A DNA stretch of 64,000 nucleotides from Desulfospira joergensenii DSM 10085 (GCF_000420085.1 NZ_ATUG01000002.1:1178001-1242000), one strand, 5' to 3'; positions 1 through 10,800 are shown, counted from the stretch's first letter. Numbers and translations: made by a program. The notes: a model not told the origin generated them from the letters alone.

Positions 1-231
1 GGAGGGCTCTTAAAAAAATAAGGCTATAATTTCAATATATTAAAGCATAGACCGGGATCCGGTCCCGGGCTGGATCTCATAAAATTTTTCAATACCAGGA
101 CCTTGACGATTGCATGGATGCGACCCTTCTGATCTCCGGTTTCGTAAAACCCGGTCTTGCAAACATCAGAAAGGTTCCAGCTCCGAGGCTCTCTGGGCTG
201 AAGCTGTCTTCCGCTTCCTGAAGTCTTAATG

Positions 232-1761
232 CTATCCGGTCAGATCATCCCTGCGGACGCCCAGTTTCCTCATCCTTGAGGCAAAGGTGGACCGGTTGAC
301 CCCCGAGGCCCTGGCCGCCCAGGTGACGTTCCAATTGTGTTTTTTCAAAAGGGCATCCACGTAGGCCCGCTCAAGTCCCGGCCAGGTCAGGGTGCTCAGG
401 TCCCGGGTGAATTCATTCTGGTCCTCTGACAGGCCCTCTCCGGGGTTGGCCTCGTCCGTATCCGGGTTCTCCCCCCGGATATTGGGGGGAATGGTCATGG
501 TCTCTATGGCGTCCGACGGGGTGATGACCATGAGGTAGCGGATCAGGTTTTCCAGTTCCCGGATATTTCCTGGCCAGTCATAGGCCACTAGGTGCTGCAT
601 GGCGCCGGACAGGATTTTCTTTTCCGGGATACCGGCCTTGGCCGACTCCTTTTCGAGAAAATATTTGGCCAGCAGGGGGATATCCTCCCGCCTTTCCCGC
701 AAGGAGGGCAGATGGACCGGAAGAACCGAGAGGCGGTAGAACAGGTCCTGGCGGAAATTGTTCTCAGAAATCATCTTTTTGATATCCTTGTTGGTGGCGG
801 CCACAATCCGGATGTCCACATACCTTACCCGGGTATCCCCCAGGGGTTTGACCTCGTTTTTCTGAAGGACCCTGAGCAGGCTGGCCTGGGTGCTCATGGG
901 CATGTCCCCGATTTCATCCAGAAAAACCGTGCCCCCGTCAGCGGCTTCGAACAGGCCGGCCTTGTCCTTGGCCGCCCCGGTAAAGGCCCCTTTTCTATAT
1001 CCGAACAATTCGCTCTCCAGAAGGGTTTCGGGAATGGCCGAGCAGTTCTGGACCAGAAAGGGCTTGTCCCTGCGGCTGCTGAGCCTGTGGATCTGTTCTG
1101 CCGCCAGTTCCTTGCCCGTACCGCTTTCCCCGGTGATCAGGACGTGAAAATCCGTGCCTGCATAGCTTTTGACCAGGTCCATGCTTGCCTGAAACCCGGA
1201 GCTCTGGCCGACAATGGCGTTGTTTTTTTCTATCCTGGACAGGGCCGATGTCAGGTGGCGGGTCCTGTTTTTTTCCTCGGAAAAGAGAAGGGCGTTGCTC
1301 AGGGCGATGGAGCAGATATCCACCAGGTTCTGCAAGGTGGAAAGGTAGTCCTTGTCCAGATTAAGCTGGCTTTTGGCCGGAGTGGTGTCAATGATCTGAA
1401 CGGCGCCGAATACCTGATCCTCCCGGAAAATTAAGGGGAAGCAGAGGATCATACTGCTTTTGACGGCAAAGTCCTCTTCCACCTCCCGGAAGTGGCGCTG
1501 GTCAGACTTTGTTTCGGCAATGGCCATTTTTTTGTTTTTGATCACCCATCCCACGATGCTGGGATGATCCGAATCCAGATGGACGCCAAGGATGTTCTCG
1601 CTTTCATCTCCTGCCGCCTCCACGCAGACATAGGAGTCCTTTTTCTTCACCCATATGGATCCCCTTCTTACGTTCTGGATCTGTAAAAGGGAGTTTAAAA
1701 ATTTTTTCTGGAGCTCCCGGGGGTCCAGTTCTTTAAACAGATCCAACTCTTGTACACCCAT
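232..1761 (-). CDS. Sigma-54-dependent transcriptional activator (GAF-AAA+-Fis)
   Basis: Enhancer-binding protein of 509 residues expected to remodel sigma-54 RNA polymerase in the cytoplasm. Residues about 20-160 look like a GAF sensor. The AAA+ core has Walker A GESGTGKE at 211-218, a canonical GAFTGA loop at 258-263 and a DEIGDM Walker B segment near 282. A Fis-type helix-turn-helix closes the protein (NWNVTWAARASGV). The ATG follows a GGGAGG ribosome site. There is no receiver domain, so it probably senses a small ligand or redox state through GAF rather than a kinase. It is divergent from the PilZ-like gene. Its targets are unknown; the window has sigma-54 promoter matches at 34348 and 47032, but neither is adjacent. 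Confidence 0.93.
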   Translation of the reverse strand: MGVQELDLFKELDPRELQKKFLNSLLQIQNVRRGSIWVKKKDSYVCVEAAGDESENILGVHLDSDHPSIVGWVIKNKKMAIAETKSDQRHFREVEEDFAVKSSMILCFPLIFREDQVFGAVQIIDTTPAKSQLNLDKDYLSTLQNLVDICSIALSNALLFSEEKNRTRHLTSALSRIEKNNAIVGQSSGFQASMDLVKSYAGTDFHVLITGESGTGKELAAEQIHRLSSRRDKPFLVQNCSAIPETLLESELFGYRKGAFTGAAKDKAGLFEAADGGTVFLDEIGDMPMSTQASLLRVLQKNEVKPLGDTRVRYVDIRIVAATNKDIKKMISENNFRQDLFYRLSVLPVHLPSLRERREDIPLLAKYFLEKESAKAGIPEKKILSGAMQHLVAYDWPGNIRELENLIRYLMVITPSDAIETMTIPPNIRGENPDTDEANPGEGLSEDQNEFTRDLSTLTWPGLERAYVDALLKKHNWNVTWAARASGVNRSTFASRMRKLGVRRDDLTG

Positions 1762-1997
1762 GAACGCCTCCCTTTTATAATGATATATGGCTATTTATAT
1801 CAAATAAAAATAGCACATATTAAATAAAACAATCAAGCCGGTTTTTTACCCCGGGGATTATCAGATAATATATCTTTTAATTTCAATAATATATGTGTCT
1901 AAAATCTCCTTGGCACAAAAACTGATTTAATATCATCACACCGGGCCGTTTCCAAAGGATGCCCGTAACCATTGGTTCCCGGAGCGAGGAGTTTGAC

Positions 1998-2480
1998 ATG
2001 GAACAGAAAATATTGATAGACAGCCTTGATACTGCATTGATCACCTGCCCCAAATGCGGGAATAAGAAAATCCTTCAACTTTCCGAATACAAGCAGGTCA
2101 AATCCCTTACCCGGATCAAATGCCGGTGTTCCTGCGGGCATACCCAGAGGGCCGTCATTGAAAAAAGATCAGGGCCGGATCAGGACATCCGTCTGGCCGG
2201 AACCTTCCTGGCAAAGGGGAAGACCCGGTGTTCAGGAAAGATGACCATAAAAAAGCTCAATTCCAACGGTATCACCCTGAAAACCAATACCGACCGGAAA
2301 CTTCCTCCCGGTCTCAGCCTCATGCTCGAATTTGTCCTGGACGATCCCAAACAGTCCATCGTGCAAAAGGAAGTTATGGTCCTTGCCCGCAGCGGTAGAT
2401 ACCTGACCGCTGAATTTGTCTCCAAGAATCACCAGGATAACCTGGGACCCTATCTCTTCTTCAATAAACTATACATGTGA
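1998..2480 (+). CDS. PilZ-like protein with N-terminal zinc ribbon
   Basis: A 160-residue protein. The N-terminus carries a CPKCG...CRCSCGH pair typical of a small zinc ribbon, followed by a beta-rich stretch with KLNSNGITLKT resembling the second PilZ motif. The usual RxxxR c-di-GMP motif is not clear, so cyclic-di-GMP binding is uncertain. I chose ATG 1998 because GGAGCGAGGAG lies just upstream; an in-frame start at 1959 lacks such a site. It is divergent from the sigma-54 activator and converges with priA. The family call is an inference from the overall pattern; a plain hypothetical protein is the alternative. Confidence 0.6.
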   Translation: MEQKILIDSLDTALITCPKCGNKKILQLSEYKQVKSLTRIKCRCSCGHTQRAVIEKRSGPDQDIRLAGTFLAKGKTRCSGKMTIKKLNSNGITLKTNTDRKLPPGLSLMLEFVLDDPKQSIVQKEVMVLARSGRYLTAEFVSKNHQDNLGPYLFFNKLYM

Positions 2481-2518
2481 CCTGCAGGACCGCAGCAGGT
2501 CAAGCTCCCTTTGCCCGG

Positions 2519-4957
2519 TCACATCAGAGAATAGGGATCCACATCCACATTGATCCTGACATCCTTGACCGGTTTGATGCCGGGATCTTCTTTCATCTGT
2601 CTGACCAGGTGATTGATCCGGGTGGCCGATCCTCCCTTGACCAGGATCTGCCACCGGTACCGGTCGGAAATTCTGGGGATGGCCGCCTCAATGGGTCCCA
2701 TGATCCGGATCTCATTTTCTTTAGATCCGGATTGTAAAAGCCGGTTGAGAACCCCGGCAACGGTTCTGGCATGGGCCTGGACCTTTTTGGGATCCTTTCC
2801 GGAGATCTTGAGTTGAATCATCCGGGAAAAGGGAGGGTATTCCAGGGCCTTTCGAAAGGGGGCTTCATTATTGAAAAATTCAACAAAATCCTGGCGCTTG
2901 GACGCCTCGATGATGAAATGATCCGGGGTATAGGTCTGCATGATCACCTTCCCGGGCTCCCTTCCCCGGCCGGCCCGGCCCGCCACCTGGGCCAGAAGCT
3001 GGAAGGTCCTTTCCCCGGCCCTGAAATCCGGAAGATTCAGGGAGAGGTCGGCGCATACCACTCCCACCAGGGTAATGGAAGGAAAATCATGCCCTTTGGC
3101 CAGCATCTGGGTGCCCACGATGATGTCCACGGTACGGTTCCGGATCTTTTTGAGCAGCTTCAGGGCGCTGCCCTTTCTGGCCGTGGAATCCTGGTCCATC
3201 CTGGCCAGCCGGGCATCGGGAAACATGGCCTTGAGCATGTCCTCGATCTTTTCGGTGCCGAATCCGAAATCCCTGATCTCGGGTTTCCCGCATTCCGGGC
3301 AGACAGCTGGAATTTTCTGTATAAATCCGCACAGATGGCATTTATAGTGACTGGCTCCCTTGTGAAAGGTCAGGGTCACATCACAGAACCGGCAGGACAG
3401 GGGGGTCCCGCAGTCATTGCAGGCCGGAAAGGTGGCAAACCCCCTTCTGTTGAGGAAGATCAGGGCCTGGTTTCCCTTTTCCAGGCAGGCCCGGATCTCC
3501 TTTGCCAGCTCCGGGGTGATGATCCGTTCACTCCCCCTGAAATCCTTGTACTTTTTTAAATCCACCAATTTGATTTCCGGCAGGGGATTGCTGTTGACCC
3601 GGCTTTCCAGATTGAGCCGGACAAACCGCCCGGCTTCTGCATTCTGGAAGGACTGGACCGAAGGGGTTGCCGATCCCAGGACCACCGGGCAGCCGTTCAT
3701 CTTTCCCCGGACCAGGGCAAGGTCCCTGGCATTGTACCTGAGCCCGGTCTCCTGCTTATAAGAGGAATCATGTTCCTCATCCACAATGATGATGCCGATG
3801 TTTTCAAAGGGGGAGAAAATGGCAGACCGGGCACCGATGACAATGCTGACGCTTCCCAGGCAGATCTTTCTCCACTGGTCCAGGCGCTCCCCGGGGGAAA
3901 GCATGGAATGGATCACGGCGATCCGCTCTCCGAACCTTGCCCTGAACCTGCGCTCCGTCTGGGAGATCAGGGCAATCTCCGGCACCAGGACAATGGCGGT
4001 TTTTCCCTGCTCCACGGCCCGGGCCGCCAGCCTCATATAGACCTCGGTCTTGCCCGAGCCGGTCACCCCGGCCAGGACATAGGGGATAAAGCCCTTATCC
4101 CTGTCTGCTTCGACCTTTTCCAGGACAAGGGCCTGCTCCCGGGTCAGCTCGGGCGGAACATCCGGTTCCACCGGGTCTCCCAGGGGATCCCTGAACACCC
4201 GGCGCAGTTCGATCTTTATCAGTCCGGCTTGTTCCAGGGGGCGGATCAGTTTGGGAGCCGTTGGGATTTTGGCCCGGAGCCCGGTCAGGGAGATTTCACC
4301 CGATTCCGCGACTATATTTAATATCTCCCTGCGTTTCTTGGACATCCTTACCGACGGATCCGGCTCCGTATTGGAACAGAGGATATACTTTTCCTGCTTG
4401 GCCCGGACATTTTCCTTTTTCAGGATTGCTGAGATCTCTATCCACCCTTTTTTCTCCATTTTCCGGACCAGGGAAAGGACAGAAGGGCCGATTTCCGAGC
4501 GGCTCAGCCGGGTCAGCCGGATTCCTTCCCGGGCTTTGAACTGCTCCATCACACGGGCCTCATCCGGCCCGGCCTCGCCGCTGCCAAGGGCCCTCTCCCC
4601 CTTTTCCGTCATAAAGGCGCAGGAGACATCCCGCCGGTCAAGGCCGCCGGGCAGGGCCGTCTTGATCACCTCTCCCAGGGGATGGATATAGTACTGGGCG
4701 ATCCATTCAAAAAAAGGAATCTGATTTTCCGGAAAAAGGGGATGATCATCCAAAAGCTCCAGGATCTCCCGTGTCTTGAATCCGGGTTTGTCAGGATGGT
4801 CACCCAGAAGATAGCCGGTGAGCCGTTTCCTGCCAAAGGGCACAAGTACCCGCATCCCCGGTGTCCAAAGTTCCTCCAGACGGGCCGGCATCTCATAGAC
4901 AAAGGTCTGGTCCAGGGGAAGAGGCACGGCCACGTCTATATATTTCTTATGGATCAT
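2519..4957 (-). CDS. priA: Primosomal protein N' (replication restart helicase PriA)
   Basis: Superfamily 2 DNA helicase that reloads the replisome at stalled forks. From the start chosen here it has 812 residues, normal for PriA. Visible parts are the N-terminal DNA-binding domain (MIHKKYIDVAVPLPLDQTF), Walker A GVTGSGKTE near residue 299, DEEH near 392, and the zinc-binding cysteines (CNDCG, CRFCD, CHLCG, CPECG) at about 512-555. Downstream are GTQMLAKGHDFP and QVAGRAGRG helicase motifs. The open frame extends upstream to 5146, but that extension is not PriA-like and overlaps the upp promoter, so ATG 4957 is preferred. It is divergent from upp. Confidence 0.96.
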   Translation of the reverse strand: MIHKKYIDVAVPLPLDQTFVYEMPARLEELWTPGMRVLVPFGRKRLTGYLLGDHPDKPGFKTREILELLDDHPLFPENQIPFFEWIAQYYIHPLGEVIKTALPGGLDRRDVSCAFMTEKGERALGSGEAGPDEARVMEQFKAREGIRLTRLSRSEIGPSVLSLVRKMEKKGWIEISAILKKENVRAKQEKYILCSNTEPDPSVRMSKKRREILNIVAESGEISLTGLRAKIPTAPKLIRPLEQAGLIKIELRRVFRDPLGDPVEPDVPPELTREQALVLEKVEADRDKGFIPYVLAGVTGSGKTEVYMRLAARAVEQGKTAIVLVPEIALISQTERRFRARFGERIAVIHSMLSPGERLDQWRKICLGSVSIVIGARSAIFSPFENIGIIIVDEEHDSSYKQETGLRYNARDLALVRGKMNGCPVVLGSATPSVQSFQNAEAGRFVRLNLESRVNSNPLPEIKLVDLKKYKDFRGSERIITPELAKEIRACLEKGNQALIFLNRRGFATFPACNDCGTPLSCRFCDVTLTFHKGASHYKCHLCGFIQKIPAVCPECGKPEIRDFGFGTEKIEDMLKAMFPDARLARMDQDSTARKGSALKLLKKIRNRTVDIIVGTQMLAKGHDFPSITLVGVVCADLSLNLPDFRAGERTFQLLAQVAGRAGRGREPGKVIMQTYTPDHFIIEASKRQDFVEFFNNEAPFRKALEYPPFSRMIQLKISGKDPKKVQAHARTVAGVLNRLLQSGSKENEIRIMGPIEAAIPRISDRYRWQILVKGGSATRINHLVRQMKEDPGIKPVKDVRINVDVDPYSLM

Positions 4958-5096
4958 GGCGCCTATTTCCGCACAAAACCGGATAATTATCAATACCGGA
5001 ATATTTTTAAAGAAACAAATTTCAAATAACCGCCTGTAAACATAATGCCTATGATAAAACAGCCCAAAATATCCCCAAACAGAGGGGCTAATTTTC

Positions 5097-5126
5097 TTGA
5101 CGGAATTCCCTGTTTCTAATAGGTAT
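5097..5126 (+). promoter_or_regulatory. Candidate sigma-70 promoter for upp
   Basis: TTGACG at 5097-5102 and TAGGTAT from 5120 are separated by 17 bases and sit about 40 bases before the upp start. The -35 is good, the -10 moderate. Not tested by any model. Confidence 0.45.
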
Positions 5127-5166
5127 GGAGGGATATATTTTCGCACCGAACTAACAAGGAGGTAAC

Positions 5167-5793
5167 ATGGCCGTCTATGTGGAGGATCATCCTCTCATTA
5201 AGCATAAACTGGGGCTGATGAGGCAGAAAGACATCAGCACCAAGGATTTCAGGGATCTGGCATCTGAAGTGGCCCGGCTCCTGACCTATGAGGCCACCCA
5301 GGACATAGACCTGGAAAAAAAGGTCATCGAAGGCTGGGCCGGCAAGGTTGAAATCGAAAAGATAAAGGGAAAAAAGATCACCATCGTTCCCATTCTCAGG
5401 GCCGGTCTGGGCATGATGGACGGGGTCCTGGACCTCATCCCCTCGGCCAAGGTGAGCGTGGTGGGTTTTTACCGGAATGAGGAGACCCTGAAACCGGTCC
5501 AGTATTATTTCAAGACCGCCTCGGCCCTGGAAGAGAGGATCTCCCTGATCCTGGATCCCATGCTGGCCACCGGCGGCACCCTCATCTCCACCATTGACCT
5601 GCTCAAGGAGGCCGGATGCAAGAGGATCAAAGGCCTCTTCCTGGTGGCAGCCCCCGAAGGCATTGCCAAGGTTCAGGAAAAGCATCCGGATGTGGATATC
5701 TATACCGCCAGTATTGACGAATGTCTCAACGAGGTGGGGTATATCCTGCCGGGCCTGGGGGATGCAGGCGATAAGATATTCGGAACCAAATAG
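5167..5793 (+). CDS. upp: Uracil phosphoribosyltransferase
   Basis: Pyrimidine salvage enzyme converting uracil and PRPP to UMP and pyrophosphate. It has 208 residues, the family's usual length. The PRPP-binding loop is visible as [10 protein letters not shown] near residues 122-134, and the uracil-binding end as [17 protein letters not shown] at the C-terminus. The N-terminus ([17 protein letters not shown]) is a family hallmark. An AAGGAGG ribosome site precedes the ATG by four bases. It lies 176 bases upstream of the uracil permease gene and is very probably co-regulated with it, though a long hairpin repeat separates them. Confidence 0.97.
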   Translation: MAVYVEDHPLIKHKLGLMRQKDISTKDFRDLASEVARLLTYEATQDIDLEKKVIEGWAGKVEIEKIKGKKITIVPILRAGLGMMDGVLDLIPSAKVSVVGFYRNEETLKPVQYYFKTASALEERISLILDPMLATGGTLISTIDLLKEAGCKRIKGLFLVAAPEGIAKVQEKHPDVDIYTASIDECLNEVGYILPGLGDAGDKIFGTK

Positions 5794-5794
5794 T

Positions 5795-5917
5795 GTTTGA
5801 AGAAAATTTCACCCATCTGCGGCGTTGCTGCAGGATTCTAAGATCCCCACGTACCTTAAGTGCGCTCCGGTCTTAAAATTCTTTGCGCCTTGTCCATGGG
5901 TAAATTTTTCTTCAAAC
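5795..5917. repeat. Long imperfect palindrome, dispersed-element copy 1
   Basis: Outer arms GTTTGAAGAAAATTTCACCC (from 5795) and the matching complement ending at 5917 pair almost perfectly. The interior folds imperfectly again (GGATTCTAAGATC against GGTCTTAAAATTC). Read on the minus strand it contains CAAGGCGC near one end and GCAACGCCG near the other, as do the palindromes at 47071 and 33943. It would form a strong hairpin in the upp-uraA transcript and may attenuate uraA. Confidence 0.75.
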
Positions 5918-5969
5918 GCCAGGATCTCCACACATATTAAACACAAAATCTTCAAAGGAAAAAAGAACC

Positions 5970-7214
5970 ATGTCTAATCAAAGTTCTACTGATTACAACT
6001 TCCAAGTGAAAGACTGCTTCCTGGGGGCCCAGATGCTCTTCGTGGCATTCGGGGCCCTTGTTCTCGTGCCCCTTCTCACAGGACTGAATCCCAATGTGGC
6101 CCTGTTTACGGCAGGTCTTGGAACCCTTGTGTTCCAGGTCATCACCCGGGGTAAGGTCCCGGTATTCCTGGCCTCATCCTTTGCCTTTATCGCCCCCATC
6201 ATCTACGGGGTCAAGACCTGGGGCATCCCCGGAACCATGTGCGGTCTTGCCGCAGCCGGCGCGGTTTATGTGGTCCTTAGCCTTCTGGTCCGGTGGCAGG
6301 GAAGCCAGATCATCAAACGGGTTCTGCCCCCTGTGGTCACCGGTCCGGTCATCATGGTCATCGGGCTGATCCTGGCCCCGGTGGCCGTGCACATGGCCAT
6401 GGGAAAAACCGGGGACGGTGCCATCGTTCTCTTTCCCCAGGCAAAGGCCATGACCGTGGGACTCTGTGCCCTGGCCACCACGGTCCTGGTATCCATCCTG
6501 GGAAAGGGCATCCTGAAACTGATCCCCATTCTCTGCGGAATCGCCGTGGGATATATTCTCTCCCTGTTCTTCGGATTCGTTGATTTTTCAGGCATTTCCA
6601 AGGCAGCCTGGTTCAGCGTTCCGGACTTTGTCTTTCCCCAGTGGAACCTCCAGGCGATCTTCTATATCGTACCCATTGCCATTGCCCCGGCCATTGAACA
6701 TTTCGGGGATGTGGTCGCCATCTCAGGGGTCACGGGCAAGGACTATCTTGAGGATCCGGGCATTGAAAACACCATGCTGGGGGACGGTATCGCCACCTCC
6801 CTGGCCTCCATGCTGGGCGGCCCGCCCAATACCACCTATTCCGAGGTCACCGGCGCCGTGGCTCTGACCAAGATGTTTAACCCGGCCGTCATGACCTGGG
6901 CCGCTGTCGCCGCTATTCTCCTGGCCTTTGTGGGCAAGCTTGGGGCTATACTCCAGACCGTTCCCACTCCGGTCATGGGCGGAATCATGCTCCTGCTCTT
7001 CGGCGCCATCATGGTGGTGGGCCTCAACACCCTGGTTCGATCCGGGGATGATCTCATGGAAGCCCGGAATCTGTCCATCGTGGCCCTGATCCTGATCTTC
7101 GGCATCGGCGGCATGAGCTTTTCCGCAGGGCAGTTCCAGCTCCAGGGCATCGGCCTGGCCGGCATCCTGGGTGTGGTTCTCAACCTGGTTCTTCCCAGGA
7201 GCAGGGAATATTAA
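5970..7214 (+). CDS. uraA: Uracil permease (NCS2 family)
   Basis: Inner-membrane nucleobase:cation symporter of 414 residues, expected to import uracil for the adjacent Upp. The protein is hydrophobic throughout, consistent with the 14-helix UraA fold. Family motifs are AIEHFGDVVAISGV (substrate-site glutamate) about residue 238 and TTYSEVTGAVALTK about residue 289, both carrying the conserved glutamates. The N-terminal FLGAQMLFVAFGALVLVPLLTG is also typical. It lies downstream of upp and is followed by a good intrinsic terminator, so upp-uraA is probably a two-gene salvage unit. Its start is the first ATG after AAAGGAAAAAAG. Confidence 0.95.
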   Translation: MSNQSSTDYNFQVKDCFLGAQMLFVAFGALVLVPLLTGLNPNVALFTAGLGTLVFQVITRGKVPVFLASSFAFIAPIIYGVKTWGIPGTMCGLAAAGAVYVVLSLLVRWQGSQIIKRVLPPVVTGPVIMVIGLILAPVAVHMAMGKTGDGAIVLFPQAKAMTVGLCALATTVLVSILGKGILKLIPILCGIAVGYILSLFFGFVDFSGISKAAWFSVPDFVFPQWNLQAIFYIVPIAIAPAIEHFGDVVAISGVTGKDYLEDPGIENTMLGDGIATSLASMLGGPPNTTYSEVTGAVALTKMFNPAVMTWAAVAAILLAFVGKLGAILQTVPTPVMGGIMLLLFGAIMVVGLNTLVRSGDDLMEARNLSIVALILIFGIGGMSFSAGQFQLQGIGLAGILGVVLNLVLPRSREY

Positions 7215-7251
7215 TCCCGGCCTCCCATAAAAATCTTCAAAAAAACCTTAA

Positions 7252-7291
7252 AACACCCTGCCTCCGACTAAGCCGGGGGCAGGGTGTTTAT
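7252..7291 (+). terminator. Intrinsic terminator after uraA
   Basis: AACACCCTGCC at 7252-7262 pairs perfectly with GGCAGGGTGTT at 7278-7288, an 11-bp stem with a 15-base loop. The following T-tract is short, so termination could be partial. Confidence 0.7.
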
Positions 7292-7343
7292 TGATGATAG
7301 CCGGCCTGATCCAAGATTTCGGTACCAAACGTATTCAAATTCT

Positions 7344-7682
7344 TCATCTATTATTTTTCGGGTTTCCGGGCGGGGCGATTTTAGGATCAAAAAGGCAGGA
7401 AATATTTTTTTTAAGGATGGTGAGAAAATGTTCATTGGAAGAAGGGCAGGATTCTATTGCCAGCTCCATGGAGCGGTCATAGAAGAGCATGGCCCTGTCC
7501 CAGGTCCCCTTTAAGGTGTGAAGAAGGCCCATATTGTTCAGCAGCACGGCTTCAAGACATTTTTTCTCCAGATTTTGACTCAGGCAGAGAGCGGCCTCCA
7601 TATTTGAAAAAGCCGTTTTAAAATCCCGGTCATTTCCAGCCGCCATTGCCCTCAGGGTAAGGACCTCAACCACCCTTTCCAT
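7344..7682 (-). CDS. Small TPR-like protein
   Basis: Helical protein of about 112 residues with two tetratricopeptide-like units: RDFKTAFSNMEAALCLS and LLNNMGLLHTLKGTWDRAML. TPRs act as protein-protein scaffolds; no partner is evident. The frame is open to a TTG at 7793, but that codon overlaps the -10 box of a good promoter (7790-7818), so the ATG at 7682 is more likely if that promoter is used. It follows the helicase gene by a few bases on the same strand and could also be read through from it. No catalytic residues are visible. Confidence 0.6.
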   Translation of the reverse strand: MERVVEVLTLRAMAAGNDRDFKTAFSNMEAALCLSQNLEKKCLEAVLLNNMGLLHTLKGTWDRAMLFYDRSMELAIESCPSSNEHFLTILKKNISCLFDPKIAPPGNPKNNR

Positions 7683-7789
7683 ATCACTCAGCTCATGGGG
7701 TGAGGTGGAATGGCCGTTGTTCTTTTTGGGGCTGTTTTTCTTAGAATCCAAAGGTTTAACCCTGAAAAAATAATTATTAGCTATACCAA

Positions 7790-7818
7790 ACAATAAAAGC
7801 GATCTGCCTTCTTGTCAA
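7790..7818 (-). promoter_or_regulatory. Candidate sigma-70 promoter before the TPR gene
   Basis: On the minus strand TTGACA (7818-7813) and TATTGT (7795-7790) are spaced by exactly 17 bases. The -35 overlaps the stop codon of the large helicase gene. This would place the transcript start just inside the longest reading frame and argues for a shorter TPR protein. Confidence 0.5.
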
Positions 7819-10800
7819 GTTGGCCGGGGATTTAACGTGGCCCGGTCCGATGCGGCTATATCAGTCCCCGGCTTTTTCAAATAAAGTTCGGGCAGGATAA
7901 TTTTTATTTCCTTTTCAAAATCTTCTTTCTGCCAGTAGACGATATAATTGACAAGGGCCCGGATGGGTGTATACCCGGCTTGGCGGAATGTTTCCAGTTT
8001 GTCTGAGAAGGATCTGGAAAATATTAATACAGGAACACCGCCTTTGTCCAGGCAGCGGTTTTCACGGAGGATTAATTCATCACCGCTTTTCATTTGAGAA
8101 ATCTGAAACTGCCTGCCCATAAAGTAATCAAGCCAGATTTCCCGATGGCCCAAATGCATGACCAGTTGATCCGGAGGAAGCTGTTTTTCATTATTATTGA
8201 TCCGTTCCATTTTTTGAGCTGAAATATCATCCATAAAGTTTGAGTTCAGATGGATGGTCAGGTTTTGTTTCGCTCTAGTCATGGCAACATAGACCAGACG
8301 TTTTTTTCCATCATTGATAAGATCGAAATGATCAAGCATTAAAAAAACATGATCAAACTCTCTTCCCTTGGCTTTGTGCATGGTGGATACAAAAATGGAG
8401 TCGTCGGGTTCATCTGAGAAATCCTCCAGTTTCGATTCCCTGACGAATATTTCAAAATCAGATCTGTATTTTTTCCGGGGGTTGGCCGCTTCAAACCCTT
8501 TGATAATTTTAATGCAGATATCCATTTTCGAACTGTCTTTGAATTCATTCCATAAGCTGCGTTTGGCCGCTTTCCATAACTCGTCATTGATGATAAACGT
8601 GTCTTCCCGCAGGGTAAGCCGGTCCAGGAAATATCTGATTTCTAAGAGATTATACAGATTGAACCCCTCATTGGTCTGGATCAGCTTTGCCGGCATTTTG
8701 TTCTCAAGGAGCAGGCCTTGAGCCTGCAAGGCCTCTTCATTGGTGTGGGTCAAGACACAGGTTGTCCCCTTAAGCCGGGTGGAAAGAAGGTCCTGAACAA
8801 GAGGGGTGATCAGATTTCGGCTTTTATATCGAACGATTTTTATCTGCCCGCAGTCTGCCTGCCTGGCGATAATTGGATTCTCTTTTAAACGGCGGCGGAT
8901 CTTCTTTGCAAAATTGTTTGTAAATTCAACGAGATTATTCTTGCTTCTGTAGTTTTCAACCAGTTGATGCATGACTGCGTTTTTTTCTGAAATGAGCTGT
9001 TCAAGGTGTTTTGAGCTGGATCCCCTGAATTCATAAATATTCTGGTCATCATCTCCTACAGCAATGATCCGCATGTCAGGATTCTGATCTGCCAGAACAT
9101 TGATCAGTTCGTATTCGTCTGCGTCCATATCCTGGGCTTCGTCGATCACAAGAACGGCTTTGGCAATCCTGGCCGGTTCAACCTGTCCATCCTTTATTTT
9201 TGCAATCGTTTTTTTGATAATTTCGCCCGACTTTTCAAGGCTTCCGATTTTGCCGAGCAGGTCAAAACAATAGGAATGAAAGGTCTTTATCTCGATAAAA
9301 TTAGCAGCATTTCCGATCAGAGCGATCAGCCGTTTCTTGAATTCTGTCGCAGCAGCCCTTGAAAATGTGACCATGAGCAATTGTTCATGTTTTACATCTT
9401 CCATTAAAAGAAGAGAAGCCAGCTTATGAACCAGTATCCTTGTCTTGCCGCTTCCCGGGCCTGCTGCAACCACCATGTACTGGGTTTTATTATCGTTTAT
9501 GATGTTTAACTGGGCGGCAGAAAGCTCCCCGAAAAGCTGTCTGAATTTGGCAGGCGTAATATTTCTTTTGATTTCATTTCCCCGGCTGCCTTTAAAATAC
9601 CTGCGAAGAAACGATGCATAATTTAACTGGAAATAATCCTCCACAAATTGCAGGGCGGCCTTGTAATCGCGGATCATTTTTCTGGCATATTCCCCCACGA
9701 TATGGATCTGTTCCACCTTGTTTTCGTAAAACTGCCCCAGTTTTTTATAGTCCTCGTTTTTGTACCGTCTTCTGTTGTCCTTTTCCAGCCGTTCAATTGT
9801 CAGCCGGTTGTAGGCAACCAGAAAGCCGCCTTCGATCCGGATCGCACCTATCCTGGAAAGATAGAACAGGGTATCTTCGATTTCATCAATAGTCGTTTTC
9901 TGCCTGAAAAGAGATTCACCACTTTCATAGGCCGCCTTTAATTCAAGCACTGAAAACTCGATCAATGCCAAATCCCCTCCAATGGTGAATTTATCCTCAC
10001 TGGATTTTCCTACGCTGCCTGCATCACTCTTTTTTTTACTTCTTTCATAGAGCAGTTCAACAATAAACTGGGCCAGTTCATGCCGTTTTTCAAGTTTGTG
10101 TTTAAACTCTTCTTTGGGCTGGGTTAAGGCTGCAGAAAAGGTGTTTTTCGAATATCCGTGATGGCTTCTTTTAATCCAGTTTTTGATTGCCCAGAAATTG
10201 ATGATCGTTTTGATAGTGGCGGGATTGACATTTCTACATCCGCTTTCTTCTGCCTGCTCGTTGAGTTCTTTGATATGAAAAATGGTTTCCTGCTGCTCAA
10301 TACGCGTCAATAAAAAAGTTTCAAGGTCTGCAAATTTCTGCACAATATTGAGAGACCGGTTTGTTTTTTCACCTTTTTTGATAAACGCCGTCAGGTCTTT
10401 GGCATCTGCCAGTATTTTTTCTTCCCTCAGCCTCGTGATGATATGGATGACATCTTCTTTTACGATCCCCAGGTGGTCACTGATATAATCCACCCTTGAT
10501 TCAGCCGTCTCATCATCGGCCTGTTTTCTGGTTTTGCTTGAGAACAGCTTTTTGATGATCCGCACGGCGTGCTGCTTCTGCTTTTCCTCAAACCGTTCTG
10601 ATGCCGTGATCCGGTCAATGGCTTCCTGGGCGTTTTTCGCCAGGATGCTGTTTGCATAGATCCTGGGCATATTCTGCCCCCGCTTCAGGTAGCCCGCATT
10701 TTCCAGGGCTGCAATGGCGGTCTTCACCCTTGTTTCTATTTCGTCAATATTATCATCCCAGCCGGCTTTTCTTGCAATTTCCAGGGCTGAATTTGAGGCT

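Noticed and set aside
592-1434. 280-codon frame opposite the sigma-54 activator
   Set aside because: Antisense shadow of a gene with clear motifs; high-GC third positions on the minus strand explain the open frame.
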